Positions 39,619 through 48,907 of a stretch of 64,000 bases of DNA are shown here, piece after piece (the stretch's first letter is position 1; each line of letters begins with the position of its first letter). The stretch lies in the NCBI GenBank assembly GCA_964600365.1, contig CAZRJG010000003.1, positions 1 through 64,000 of the forward strand, read 5' to 3'. Origin of the DNA: GCA-020352575 sp964600365. GTDB lineage: Bacteria > Actinomycetota > Acidimicrobiia > Spongiisociales > JAENVV01. A program made the translations under genes and the position numbers. The notes beneath the pieces were generated by a model, which did not search any database, was not told where the DNA came from, and worked only from the letters and a program-made list of their open reading frames with translations.

Positions 39619-40853
39619 TGCGTTCGCCACGGTTCTTCGTCGTGGTCGGGGTGGCCTCGCTCGTCGTGGCCCTCGGCGCCACGTCGGTGGTCCTCCTCGA
39701 CCGGGCGACGGCGCGGACGTCACACGGGTGGGAGGACTGCGTGGCCCCACGTGTGGGGGAGGTCCCCGACTGGGACACGCTCGGCGTGGACGAGTGGGAC
39801 GGTGCGCCGTTGCGGATCGAACCACTGGCCGGAGTCGCGGACGCCACGTCGGTCGCCGAGACACTCGACGGGTCGTTGCTCGTGACGTCGAAGCCGGGGA
39901 CACTCCACCGGGTCTCCGATGGCGGTTCCGAGGTACTCCTCGACCTCCGTGAGCAGGTCCTGAGCGAGGGCGCCGAGCAGGGACTCACCGACGTCGCCGT
40001 CGATCGTGCGCGCAATGCGATGTACCTCGCGCTCACCGACCTGCGGGGCGACCTGGAGATCCGGGCCTACACGCTCGACCCCGAAGGCCTCCCGATCGAC
40101 TCGCCCCGACTCGTCCTCCGCCTCGAGCAACCCCATGAATGGCACCAGGGCGGTGACATCGAGGTCGGCCCCGATGGCATGGTGTACATCTCCTTCGGCG
40201 ACGGCGGCGCCATCGGCGACCCGGGCCTCAACGGCCAGGACCCCTCGACGCTCCTCTCCTCGATCATTCGCATCGATCCGACTCGGGACGGGTACGACAT
40301 CCCCCCTGAGAACCCCTTCGTGGGCGGCTTCTTCACCGCCGGCAGGGAGGAGGTCATCGCGTACGGGCTCCGCAATCCGTGGCGCATCTCGTTCGACAGG
40401 GACACCGGCGCCCTATGGATCGGCGATGTCGGGCAGAACTGCACCGAGGAGGTGAACGTCCTCACCGCCGACGATTGGGGCGCCAACTTCGGGTGGTCGG
40501 GCCTCGAAGGGTCGTACCGTTTCCAGGGCGACGTTCCGCCGGGCCACCTCCTCCCGGTGTTCGAGTACGCCCACCCCTCAGTCGGGTGCGCGATCACCGG
40601 CGGCTACGTGTACCGGGGCGAGGCGATCCCTGAGCTGCGGGGGATGTACGTCTTCGCCGACTACTGCCGGGGCCGACTCCACGCGCTCGAACTGGACGGG
40701 ACCGACGTGGTCGGGGTGATCGACCTCGGGGTGCGCGTGCCGCTGCTCCCGTCGTTCGGCGAGCGTTCCGACGGTGAATTGCTCGTGGTGTCGCTCGAGC
40801 GGGGTCCCGCCCTGCTCGTGCCGACTCCGGCGGACGACGTCGGCGACGGTTAG
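39618..40853 (+). CDS. Membrane-anchored glucose/sorbosone dehydrogenase-type beta-propeller (PQQ-dependent sugar dehydrogenase family)
   Basis: 411 residues. An N-terminal signal anchor (VVVGVASLVVALGATSVVLL) precedes a six-bladed propeller typical of the GSDH/YliI family: EGLTDVAVDRARN-like and DIEVGPDGMVYISFGDGG, then VIAYGLRNPWRISFDRDTG and LWIGDVGQN, the signature segments of soluble PQQ aldose dehydrogenases. HLLPVFEYAH and GCAITGGYVYRG follow. It probably oxidises a sugar aldehyde at the cell surface if PQQ is available; no PQQ synthesis genes are in the window. Stop overlaps the convergent thiQ stop by 4 nt. Confidence 0.85.
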   Translation: MRSPRFFVVVGVASLVVALGATSVVLLDRATARTSHGWEDCVAPRVGEVPDWDTLGVDEWDGAPLRIEPLAGVADATSVAETLDGSLLVTSKPGTLHRVSDGGSEVLLDLREQVLSEGAEQGLTDVAVDRARNAMYLALTDLRGDLEIRAYTLDPEGLPIDSPRLVLRLEQPHEWHQGGDIEVGPDGMVYISFGDGGAIGDPGLNGQDPSTLLSSIIRIDPTRDGYDIPPENPFVGGFFTAGREEVIAYGLRNPWRISFDRDTGALWIGDVGQNCTEEVNVLTADDWGANFGWSGLEGSYRFQGDVPPGHLLPVFEYAHPSVGCAITGGYVYRGEAIPELRGMYVFADYCRGRLHALELDGTDVVGVIDLGVRVPLLPSFGERSDGELLVVSLERGPALLVPTPADDVGDG

Positions 40854-41746
40854 CCGAACGACCGTCGCTCGAATGTGAGACGCGCCTGTCCGCCGAGGCG
40901 CCGCTCCTCCCACGACAGGAGCTGGAGTCCTCCCTCGAGTTCCCATCGGACCTCCCATCGACCCTCGGAGAACCGTGCCGAGATGACCTCGGCCGATGTC
41001 CCGTCGGCCGTGACCCGGATGGAGTCCTCGGGGACGAAGTGGTCGGCGAAGACATTGCGGTGGCCGATGAAGCGAGCGCTCCACGGGTCGTCGGGTGCGT
41101 GCCAGATTGCCTCGGCGGTGTCGACCCGGATCACCCTCCCATCCCGCATGAGCCCCACCCGGTCGGCGAGGCGGAACGCCTCGGCCCGATCATGGGTGAC
41201 GTGGATGGCGGGCAGTGAGCCGAGGAGTCGGTCGAGCTCCTCCACGAGGCGCTCGCGCAGCCCCGCATCGAGTGAGCCGAGCGGCTCGTCGAGCAGGAGG
41301 AGGCGGGGTTCGGCCACCAGCGCACGGGCGAGGGCGACCCGCTGCTGCTCGCCTCCCGACAGCCCGTCGATCCTGCGTGGGCCGAATCCCCCGAGTCCGA
41401 CCAACTCCAGGGCCCCCGCCACGGCCCCGGGATCGGCCGTCCCATGGATGCTCGGACCGAACCCGACGTTGCCAGCCACGTCGAGGTGGGGGAAGAGTGC
41501 GTAGTCCTGGAAGACCATGCCGAAGCGCCGCCGATCGGGAGGGAACGCTCCCAGTTCCTCGTCGTCCCATCGGAGCGATCCCTGCGCCGGGACGAGCCCG
41601 GCGACGGCCCGGAGCAGCGTCGTCTTGCCCGATCCGCTCGGACCGAGGAGAACGAGGGTCTCGGACCCCACGACGTCGAGGTCGACGTCGGACAGGATGC
41701 GGGTCCCGCCCAACTCCACGGTGAGTCCGCGGACCTGCAGGTTCAC
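40850..41746 (-). CDS. thiQ: Thiamine ABC transporter, ATP-binding protein
   Basis: 298 residues. Walker A GPSGSGKTTLL (about 35-45), ABC signature LSGGEQQRVALARAL (about 129-143) and Walker B LLLLDEPLGSLD (about 148-159) are intact. A C-terminal regulatory TOBE-like stretch (about 235-298) is present. Third gene of the thiBPQ operon under a TPP riboswitch, which is the main reason for assigning thiamine rather than iron or polyamine as the substrate. ATG overlaps the thiP stop by 4 nt. Confidence 0.88.
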   Translation of the reverse strand: MNLQVRGLTVELGGTRILSDVDLDVVGSETLVLLGPSGSGKTTLLRAVAGLVPAQGSLRWDDEELGAFPPDRRRFGMVFQDYALFPHLDVAGNVGFGPSIHGTADPGAVAGALELVGLGGFGPRRIDGLSGGEQQRVALARALVAEPRLLLLDEPLGSLDAGLRERLVEELDRLLGSLPAIHVTHDRAEAFRLADRVGLMRDGRVIRVDTAEAIWHAPDDPWSARFIGHRNVFADHFVPEDSIRVTADGTSAEVISARFSEGRWEVRWELEGGLQLLSWEERRLGGQARLTFERRSFG

Positions 41747-43272
41747 AGCGTCTCCTCACCCGTGCGGAATCGATCGACGGCGAGGACGGCGATCACCGTC
41801 ACGACCATGAGGACCAAGGAGCCGGCTGCTGCGACATCGCCGACCCCAGGGCGCCCGAGTGCGCGGAAGACGAGGAGGGGCAGCGTCGGGTCGGCGGGAC
41901 GTGCGACGAACGCGGTGGCGCCGAACTCCCCGAGCGAGATCGCGAACGAGAACCCGGCGCCGACCATGACGGCGCGCGCCACCACCGGCCACTCCACGAG
42001 GCGCCAGACCGCCCCGGGGTCCGCCCCGAGCACGGTCGCCGCCTCGCGGAGGCGTGCCGGCACGGCGGCGAGGGCAGGCCCCATTGTCCGGGTCACGAAC
42101 GGCACGGCGACGAGTGCGTGCGCGATCGGTACCAGCCATCGGGACGCCCGGAGGTCGACCGGCCAATCAAGCGCGATCAGGAAGCCGAGCCCGATGGTCA
42201 CCGCCGAGGTGCCCAGGGGGAGCAGGACCACCCGATCGAGGATGCGCCCTCCCCGGGTGCGATCCGCGATGGCGACGGCGGTCAGGCCACCAATGACGGT
42301 CGCGAGCACGGTGGCCATGGCTGCGTATGTGAGCGAGGTGAGCGTGGCGGCGACGGGGTCGATGCCGAGGCGACCACCGGTGTCGAGCAGTCGTGGCAGT
42401 GCGCCGAATCCGGACCGAACGAGCGCGGCGATCGGCAGTGCGACAGCGCCGCCGGTGACTCCGAGCACCACCCAGGCGGGCCACGACCGAGTCCCTTCCC
42501 GTGCTCGACGGACGTCGGTGCGAGCTGCGAACGGCTCCCGTTCCTGGAGTCGGAGGACGACGAGCACCACGACGAGCTGGAGGACGGCGAGGGTGGCTGC
42601 TGCGGGGAGGTCGAGGCGCTGCACGGCATTGCGCCAGATCTCCACCTCCAGTGTGCGCAGGCGGAGGTCTCCGAGGATGAGCACCGTGCCGAATGCCGAG
42701 AAGGTGAGGAGGAAGACAAGCGAGGAGGCGGCTCGGATCGCCGGCCCGAGGGCCGGGAGGGTCACACGCCGCAGCGTTGTCCACGGGCCTGCTCCGAGGG
42801 TGCGCGCGACGTCCTCGAGGTGGCTGCCGAGTCGGCTCCATCGCGTCCCGACGAGCCGGATCACGATGGCGAGGTTGTAGAAGACGTGCGCGGCGATGAT
42901 CACCATCGCGGATCCCTCCCACGGCGTCCCCTCGGCGAGGCGGAGGAAGGCGATCCCCACGACCACAGTCGGGAGCACGAAGGGGATCGTCGTGGCGGCG
43001 AGGAACCCCCGACTGCGGGCGAGCCCGAGTCGGGAGACGCCCCACGCCGCCGGGAGCCCCAGGGCCACCGTCGCCGCCGTGGACGCAAGCGCCTGCCACG
43101 TGGTGAACCACAGCGCATCGACGGTTGCCGACGAACGAAGGACGTCGAGGGGTGTGCTCTCGGGGGCGGCGAGGCCGGTCCAGAGGACCCGGGCCACCGG
43201 ATGCACGAACAGGTACCCGAGGAAGAGCGCAGGGGGGGCCCACGCCCATCGCCTCAGGCCACGGGTCGTCAT
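41743..43272 (-). CDS. thiP: Thiamine ABC transporter, permease
   Basis: 509 residues, two fused permease halves of about six helices each, as in ThiP/FbpB. EAA-loop sequences are seen twice: DVARTLGAGPWTTLRRVTLP (about 175-194) and EAATVLGADPGAVWRLVEWP (about 408-427). Integral membrane channel of the thiamine transporter. ATG 43272 overlaps the thiB stop (ATGA); an upstream ATG at 43296 would sit inside thiB. Confidence 0.88.
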   Translation of the reverse strand: MTTRGLRRWAWAPPALFLGYLFVHPVARVLWTGLAAPESTPLDVLRSSATVDALWFTTWQALASTAATVALGLPAAWGVSRLGLARSRGFLAATTIPFVLPTVVVGIAFLRLAEGTPWEGSAMVIIAAHVFYNLAIVIRLVGTRWSRLGSHLEDVARTLGAGPWTTLRRVTLPALGPAIRAASSLVFLLTFSAFGTVLILGDLRLRTLEVEIWRNAVQRLDLPAAATLAVLQLVVVLVVLRLQEREPFAARTDVRRAREGTRSWPAWVVLGVTGGAVALPIAALVRSGFGALPRLLDTGGRLGIDPVAATLTSLTYAAMATVLATVIGGLTAVAIADRTRGGRILDRVVLLPLGTSAVTIGLGFLIALDWPVDLRASRWLVPIAHALVAVPFVTRTMGPALAAVPARLREAATVLGADPGAVWRLVEWPVVARAVMVGAGFSFAISLGEFGATAFVARPADPTLPLLVFRALGRPGVGDVAAAGSLVLMVVTVIAVLAVDRFRTGEETL

Positions 43273-44285
43273 GAGCCGAGCACGATCTCCGTCCATCGAT
43301 CGATGAGGTCGTCCCGGCGCTCCTCGATCTCATCCTCGGGGAGGGTGAGGGGGGCCTCGGGCACGACTGCCCACTCAACGAACTCCGCCGGGAGGGGGGT
43401 CCCCTCGACGGCCGGGAACACGAACATCGACAGCGGCACGTCTTCTTGGAAGGTGCTCGAGAGCATGAAGTCGATGAGGGCCTCCGCCGACGATGAAGGG
43501 CGAAGGATCCCTGCGTACTCGACCTGGCGGTAGCAGGTGGACTCCATCACGCCCGTGGGTGCCGTAGCCACCGGTGGGTCGGCGTAGATCACCTCGGCGG
43601 GTGGCGAAGACGCATAGGAGACGACGAGCGGCCTGTCGCCTCCCCCACCGACGGTGAAGGGCCCGTAGTAGGCCTCCTCCCATCCCGACGTCACCTCGAC
43701 GCCGTTGGCCGCGAGGTCGGTCCAGAACGACTCCCAGTCGTCCCCGAACTCGGCGACGGTGGCGAGGAGGAAGGCGAGGCCGGGCGACGAGGTGGCCGGG
43801 TTCTGCACCACGAGCTTGGAGGCGTACTCCGGGGCTGCGAGGTCTGCGAAGGCGGTCGGCCCCCCATCGGGGAAGGCGGCGAGGTCTACGTTCACGCACA
43901 CGTCACCGAAGTCGATGGGGGTCACCGCTGGGTCCGTCCGCAACGCATCGGGCACCCCGTCGAGGGCAGGGGATGCGTACGGCGTGAAGATCCCGGCTTC
44001 GAGCGCCCGCGACAGGAACGTGGAGTCGATTCCGAAGAGCACGTCGGCGACGGGGTTGTCGGCGGCGAGGATTGCGTTCCCCACGACCGTCCCGGCGTCG
44101 CCTGCCTGGAGGAGGTTGACGGTGATCCCGGTCTCCTCGGTGAAGGCCTCGAACACGCCCTCGGACACGTAGAACGAGTCGTGGGTGAGCAGGGTGACCT
44201 CGGTCGGCGCCTCCGTGGTCGTGGGAGACGCGCCGGTCGAGCATGCGGTCAGGAGCAGAGCGACGGCGATGGCCGTGGCACGCAT
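43269..44285 (-). CDS. thiB: Thiamine ABC transporter, substrate-binding lipoprotein
   Basis: 338 residues. Lipobox LLLTACSTG, then a type 2 periplasmic binding protein beginning VTLLTHDSFYVSEGVFEAF, very like ThiB/TbpA (LTYDSF). Further conserved parts include TPIDFGDVCVNVD and YYGPFTVGGGGDRPLVVSY. It captures thiamine, TMP or TPP outside the membrane. A GAGAGGA Shine-Dalgarno lies just upstream of ATG 44285, and the TPP riboswitch is in the leader, so thiBPQ is thiamine-repressed. First gene of the operon; divergent from the LLM oxidoreductase. Confidence 0.92.
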   Translation of the reverse strand: MRATAIAVALLLTACSTGASPTTTEAPTEVTLLTHDSFYVSEGVFEAFTEETGITVNLLQAGDAGTVVGNAILAADNPVADVLFGIDSTFLSRALEAGIFTPYASPALDGVPDALRTDPAVTPIDFGDVCVNVDLAAFPDGGPTAFADLAAPEYASKLVVQNPATSSPGLAFLLATVAEFGDDWESFWTDLAANGVEVTSGWEEAYYGPFTVGGGGDRPLVVSYASSPPAEVIYADPPVATAPTGVMESTCYRQVEYAGILRPSSSAEALIDFMLSSTFQEDVPLSMFVFPAVEGTPLPAEFVEWAVVPEAPLTLPEDEIEERRDDLIDRWTEIVLGS

Positions 44286-44327
44286 AGTGATTCCTCTCGA
44301 CCAGCGGGGGAGCGGTGTATCACCGTG

Positions 44328-44417
44328 CCACGCCTCCCTCCGCCGGCATGATCCGGTTCAGGTTCTTCGGGTCGGCGGACGAACCGCCCTCTCAGCCGCA
44401 TGGGCTCCCCGGTGTGG
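44328..44417 (-). promoter_or_regulatory. TPP riboswitch (THI element)
   Basis: On the minus strand the leader reads GGGGAGCCC...GGCUGAGAGGG, then ACCCGAAGAACCUGAACCGG and AUCAUGCCGGCGGAGGGAG, the conserved pyrimidine and pyrophosphate sensor cores of the TPP aptamer. The P1 arms are CCACACC (44411-44417) and GGCGTGG (44328-44334), with one mismatch. The 3' core GCGGAGGGAG can instead pair with CTCCCCCGC (44304-44312), just before the Shine-Dalgarno, and a short hairpin (44313-44325) lies between. It should shut off thiBPQ when TPP is high, by translation or termination. Confidence 0.93.
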
Positions 44418-44447
44418 CAGTCGCATAGTACCCGTTCCGCGGGCCGA

Positions 44448-44453
44448 TAGGCT
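44448..44453 (+). promoter_or_regulatory. -10 element (TAGGCT) of the LLM oxidoreductase
   Basis: TAGGCT ends 6 nt before ATG 44460, giving a leaderless message. It lies about 30 nt from the 5' end of the TPP aptamer transcribed on the other strand. Confidence 0.5.
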
Positions 44454-44459
44454 CGCCGC

Positions 44460-45482
44460 ATGCGACTGGGACTCATGACCGGGTACTGGAGCGCCGGTCC
44501 GCCGGCCGACGCGCTGGAGGCGATCCAGCAGGCCGACCGCCTCGGCTACGACTCGGTGTGGACCGCGGAGGCGTACGGCTCGGACGTGTTCACGCCCCTC
44601 GCGTGGTGGGGCTCCCAGACCGAGCGCATCGGGCTCGGCACCGGGATTGCCCAGATGAGTGCGCGCACACCGGTTGCGACGGCCATGGCGGCGATGACCC
44701 TCGACCACCTCTCGGGTGGTCGGGTGAAGCTGGGGATCGGCGTGAGCGGGCCCCAGGTCGTCGAGGGTTGGTATGGGCATCCCTTTCCCCGTCCGCTGGC
44801 CCGCACCCGCGAATACATCGACATCCTGCGTGCGACGATGCGCAGAGACGTCGTCGAGTACGACGGCGAGTTCTTCCAGCTCCCCTACCCCGGGGGCACA
44901 GGGCTGGGGAAGGCGCTCAAGAGCACGCTCCATCCCTATCGGGAGGAGATTCCGATCTACCTCGCAGCCGAGGGGCCGAAGAACGTCTCGCTCTCCGCGG
45001 AGCTCTGCGATGGATGGCTCACCTTCTTCTTTGCCCCGAAGGACGACGGCTTCTACCGGGATGCGCTCCAGGCGGGCTTCGACACGCGTGGCGAGGACCG
45101 CTGGGGTGTGTTCGATGTCGCGTCCCCGGTCCCGTTCGTGCCGAACCCTGACATCGAGCAGGCGGCGGACGCGATCCGACCCCACATTGCCCTCTACGTC
45201 GGGGGGATGGGCTCGCGGGAGACGAACTTCCACCGCGCCGTCTTCGAGCGGATGGGGTACGAGGAGGAGTGTGCGCGCATCACCGATCTGTACCTCGAGG
45301 GCAAGAAGCAGGAAGCCGCCGCGGCGGTCCCGACGCGGATGGTGGAGGAGGTCGCACTCATCGGGTCGCCCGACAAGATCCGCGACGACCTCGCTCGATT
45401 CGAGGAGTCGATCGTGACGACGATCCTCATCCAGGGTCCGGCAGCCCTCGTCCCGATGGCAGCAGAGATCATCCTGGGCTGA
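44460..45482 (+). CDS. LLM class (F420-dependent type) oxidoreductase
   Basis: 340 residues of the bacterial luciferase-like TIM barrel: LGLMTGYWSAGPPADALEAI, DSVWTAEAYGSDVFTPLAWW, and IGLGTGIAQMSARTPVATAM, followed by LGIGVSGPQVVEGWYG. This order is typical of actinobacterial F420-dependent LLM enzymes (MSMEG/MMAR families, F420-dependent glucose-6-phosphate dehydrogenase relatives). Substrate unknown. F420 rather than FMN use is inferred from the family; no F420 synthesis gene is in the window. TAGGCT 6 nt upstream fixes the ATG. Confidence 0.87.
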   Translation: MRLGLMTGYWSAGPPADALEAIQQADRLGYDSVWTAEAYGSDVFTPLAWWGSQTERIGLGTGIAQMSARTPVATAMAAMTLDHLSGGRVKLGIGVSGPQVVEGWYGHPFPRPLARTREYIDILRATMRRDVVEYDGEFFQLPYPGGTGLGKALKSTLHPYREEIPIYLAAEGPKNVSLSAELCDGWLTFFFAPKDDGFYRDALQAGFDTRGEDRWGVFDVASPVPFVPNPDIEQAADAIRPHIALYVGGMGSRETNFHRAVFERMGYEEECARITDLYLEGKKQEAAAAVPTRMVEEVALIGSPDKIRDDLARFEESIVTTILIQGPAALVPMAAEIILG

Positions 45483-45548
45483 CGCTCCCATGGCTGGAGG
45501 CCCTGGTGGCGTTTTCTGTTCGAGCCGGACCCGGCATAGCCTGCTCGG

Positions 45549-48038
45549 ATGGACCTCGAACGCATTCTCACCGACGAGTCGTCGCCCCGGCTCGGCACGA
45601 GCCCCGAAACCCTCGCGAGGGGCATCGTGGAGAACCTCTTCTTCGTGCAGGGGCGCCTCCCGGAGAACGCCAGCAGCAAGGCCTGGTACGAGGCGCTCGC
45701 CGTCACCCTGCGACACCGGCTCATGCCGAAGTGGGCGAACACGCTCGAATCGCGCCAGGAGCCGAGCGTCCGCCAGGTTGCCTACCTCTCGGCGGAGTTC
45801 CTCCTCGGTCCCCACGCCGGGTCGGTGATCCAGGCCCTCGACCTGGGTGAGGAGGTCCAGGATGCGTGCGGGCTCCTCGGGATCGACCTCGACGCGGTCC
45901 TCGCCGAGGAACCCGAGCCGGGCCTCGGCAACGGCGGTCTCGGACGGCTGGCTGCGTGCTACCTCGACTCCCTCGCCGCCCTCGACTACCCGGCGATGGG
46001 GTACGGCATCCGCTACGAGCACGGCATCTTCGTCCAGTCGATCGAGGGTGGTCGGCAGGTGGAACTGCCGGACAACTGGTTGTCCCGTGGCAATCCGTGG
46101 GAGGTTCTTCGGGCGGGGTTGAGCTACGACGTTGGTTTCGGCGGCCGCACCGAGCGCGTCCGCGACGGACGGGGTCGTATGCACGTGCAGTGGATCCCCG
46201 ACGAGGTGGTGAAGGGCGTCGCCCACGACACGCCGATCGTGGGGTACAAGGTCGACACGGTGAATACCCTTCGACTCTGGAGCGCGGAGTCCCCGGAGTC
46301 ATTGGACCTCGATGCGTTCAACAAGGGTGACTTCGACGGCGCAGTGGCCGCCCAGGTCGACTCGGAGACGATCTCAAAGGTCCTCTACCCCAACGACGAG
46401 GGCGATCTCGGGAAGGTCCTCCGGCTCAAGCAGCAGTACTTCTTCACCTCGTGCGCGCTCCAGGACATGATGCGCTTCCACCTGCGCACGGGTGGGAACC
46501 CCGCGTCGTTCCATGAGCGGTACGCCATCCAGCTCAACGACACGCACCCGGCGATCGCCGTTGCCGAACTGGTCCGCCTCCTCGTCGACGTGCATGGGCT
46601 CGAGTGGGACACCGCGTGGGAGGTGACCTCCCGCTCGTTCGCGTTCACGAACCACACCCTGCTCCCCGAGGCGCTGGAGACCTGGCCGGAGCGCTTCTTC
46701 TCCCAGCTCCTCCCTCGCCACCTCGAGATCATCCACGAGGTGAACCGGCGCTTCCTCGACGAGGTGCGCATCCGGGTCCACGGTGATCCCGGGCCGATCG
46801 AGCGCCTCTCGATCATCGAGGACCGCGGCGAGCGGCGCATCCGCATGGCGAACCTCGCTGCGGCTGCGAGCCACACCATCAACGGGGTGAGCTCGCTTCA
46901 CTCCGAACTCCTCACCGAGCGGGTGATGAGTGACTTCTACGCGCTGTGGCCCGAGAAGTTCACGAACGTGACGAACGGCGTGACCCCTCGCCGCTTCCTC
47001 AAGCTCTCCAACCATGGCCTGGTGCAGCTCGTCGGGTCCCGCATCGGTGAGCATTGGATCTCCGACCTCGAGCGCATTCGGGAGATCGAGGAGCACGCCG
47101 ACGACCCTGTGCTCCGCGAGGACTGGCAGGCGGTGAAGCGGGCGAACAAGGTGCGCCTCGCCCGTCGCATCGGTCGGGCGACCTCGATCTCGGTGGATCC
47201 CGACTCCATGTTCGATGTCCAGGTGAAGCGCATCCATGAGTACAAGCGCCAGCACCTCAACCTGCTCCACATCATCACGCTCTACAACCGGATCAAGCTC
47301 GGGACCTACGCCGGCCCGCCCCGGACCGTGATCTTCGGTGGCAAGGCGGCACCGGGGTACTGGATGGCGAAGGAGATCATCGAGGCGATCCATGCCGTGG
47401 CGCGGGCCGTGAACCGCGATCCTGCGGTTCGCGGGCTCCTCAAGGTCATCTTCCTCCCCGACTTCAACGTGACCTCCGCACAGGAGATCTACCCGGCAGC
47501 CGACCTCTCTGAGCAGATCTCGACCGCCGGGTACGAGGCCTCCGGAACAGGCAACATGAAGTTCGCCCTCAACGGTGCCCTGACGATCGGCACCCTCGAC
47601 GGTGCGAACGTGGAGATCCGGGAGCGGGTCGGGGCGGAGAACTTCTTCCTCTTCGGCCTCACCGCCGATGAGGTGGTCGCTTGCCAGGAATCAGGCCGCA
47701 ATCCGCGTGACATCGTAGAGGCGGACTCCGAGCTCGCGGCGGCGATGGAGCTCCTCGGATCCGGCTTCTTCGCCGGGGGCGACCCGGACTGGTTCGGTGG
47801 CCTCGTGAAGAACCTGCTCGAGAACGACCACTTCCTCGTGTTAGACGACTACCGGGCGTACGTCGACTGCCAGGCCGAGGTGGGCTCGGTGTACCTCGAC
47901 CAATCGGAGTGGGCGAAGCGGTCCATCCTCAATACGGCGAGGGTTGGCTTCTTCAGCTCCGACCGGTCGATCCACGAGTACGCCGAGCGGATCTGGTCGC
48001 TCCCGCCCCACCCGCCGGGCGAGTCGCTGCTGGGCTGA
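45549..48038 (+). CDS. glgP: Glycogen phosphorylase
   Basis: 829 residues, GT35 family. Conserved landmarks: YLSAEFLLGPH (about 80), EPGLGNGGLGRLAACYLDS (about 122-140), YGIRYEHGIFVQ, the IQLNDTHPAIAVAEL (about 330) and the PLP-lysine region EASGTGNMKFALNGAL (about 665-680). It releases glucose-1-phosphate from glycogen or maltodextrin. It is of the classic ~800-residue type, not the short actinobacterial alpha-glucan phosphorylase. TAGCCT (45537-45542) is 6 nt before the ATG. The EamA gene follows 8 nt after the stop. Confidence 0.95.
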   Translation: MDLERILTDESSPRLGTSPETLARGIVENLFFVQGRLPENASSKAWYEALAVTLRHRLMPKWANTLESRQEPSVRQVAYLSAEFLLGPHAGSVIQALDLGEEVQDACGLLGIDLDAVLAEEPEPGLGNGGLGRLAACYLDSLAALDYPAMGYGIRYEHGIFVQSIEGGRQVELPDNWLSRGNPWEVLRAGLSYDVGFGGRTERVRDGRGRMHVQWIPDEVVKGVAHDTPIVGYKVDTVNTLRLWSAESPESLDLDAFNKGDFDGAVAAQVDSETISKVLYPNDEGDLGKVLRLKQQYFFTSCALQDMMRFHLRTGGNPASFHERYAIQLNDTHPAIAVAELVRLLVDVHGLEWDTAWEVTSRSFAFTNHTLLPEALETWPERFFSQLLPRHLEIIHEVNRRFLDEVRIRVHGDPGPIERLSIIEDRGERRIRMANLAAAASHTINGVSSLHSELLTERVMSDFYALWPEKFTNVTNGVTPRRFLKLSNHGLVQLVGSRIGEHWISDLERIREIEEHADDPVLREDWQAVKRANKVRLARRIGRATSISVDPDSMFDVQVKRIHEYKRQHLNLLHIITLYNRIKLGTYAGPPRTVIFGGKAAPGYWMAKEIIEAIHAVARAVNRDPAVRGLLKVIFLPDFNVTSAQEIYPAADLSEQISTAGYEASGTGNMKFALNGALTIGTLDGANVEIRERVGAENFFLFGLTADEVVACQESGRNPRDIVEADSELAAAMELLGSGFFAGGDPDWFGGLVKNLLENDHFLVLDDYRAYVDCQAEVGSVYLDQSEWAKRSILNTARVGFFSSDRSIHEYAERIWSLPPHPPGESLLG

Positions 48039-48046
48039 GCGGGTCC

Positions 48047-48907
48047 GTGCGCCGCCTCGATCGCATCCCAGCCGCGGCGCTGTTCGTCGCCTCGGGGATC
48101 TCCCAGTACGCCGGCGCAGCGATTGCGGTCCTCACCTTTTCCTCCCTCGCGCCGGGCGGTGTGGCGTGGTGGCGGGTGCTGGGGGCCGGCGTCATCATCG
48201 TCGTGCTGCGGCGATCGTGGACCAAGGGATGGGACCGACGATTGCTGTTGCTCGCGGGTGCCTTCGGCACGGCGCTCGCGGCGATGAACCTCACCTTCTA
48301 CCTGGCGATCGACCGCCTGCACCTCGGCAACGCCGTCGCCATCGAGTTCGTCGGCCCAACGGTGGTGGCGGCGATCGGCGCCCGCACCCGGCGGGCATGG
48401 CTAGCCCTGGTCCTCGTGGCCGTCGGGGTGCTCGTCCTTGCCGACGTGCAATGGGAGTTGGACCCGCTCGGGGTGGTGTTCGCGCTGATGTCCGCGGCCT
48501 TCTGGGCCGGGTACATCGTTCTCGGCGCCCGGGTTGCGAACGAGGGCGGGGACGTCGACGGGCTCGGCGTCGGGATGCTCATCGGTGCGTTCGCCATCGC
48601 GCCGTTCGGGGCCGGCGAGGGGCTCGCAGCCCTCGTCACCCCGTGGGTGGTGGCGCTCGCACTCGCGACGGCGGTGCTCTCCAACGTGATCCCCTACGGC
48701 CTCGACCAGGTGATCCTCAGGCGGCTTCCCCGCCATCGATTCGCACTGCTGTTGGCCCTGTTGCCGGTGACGGCGACGGTGACTGGCCTGGTGGCCCTCC
48801 AGCAGGTGCCGACGGCGATCGAGTTGGCCGGGATCGCCCTCGTGGTGGTCGGCCTCGCTGCGAGCGATCGTGCCGAAGGGATCGGGGAAGGACCGGAGGG
48901 GTCCTGA
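48047..48907 (+). CDS. EamA/RhtA-type membrane transporter
   Basis: 286 residues from GTG 48047, about ten membrane helices in two EamA repeats. FYLAIDRLHLGNAVAIEFVG and LDQVILRRLPRHRFALLLAL are characteristic of the RhtA (homoserine/threonine exporter) group of the drug/metabolite transporter superfamily. The substrate may be an amino acid or other metabolite. It follows glgP by 8 nt and is likely co-transcribed; no sensible shared pathway is clear. Convergent with the ABM gene, whose stop is immediately adjacent. Confidence 0.85.
   Translation: MRRLDRIPAAALFVASGISQYAGAAIAVLTFSSLAPGGVAWWRVLGAGVIIVVLRRSWTKGWDRRLLLLAGAFGTALAAMNLTFYLAIDRLHLGNAVAIEFVGPTVVAAIGARTRRAWLALVLVAVGVLVLADVQWELDPLGVVFALMSAAFWAGYIVLGARVANEGGDVDGLGVGMLIGAFAIAPFGAGEGLAALVTPWVVALALATAVLSNVIPYGLDQVILRRLPRHRFALLLALLPVTATVTGLVALQQVPTAIELAGIALVVVGLAASDRAEGIGEGPEGS

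Noticed and set aside
44358..46226. 622-codon minus-strand frame
   Set aside because: Antisense to the LLM oxidoreductase and glgP, overlapping the TPP riboswitch; no motif.
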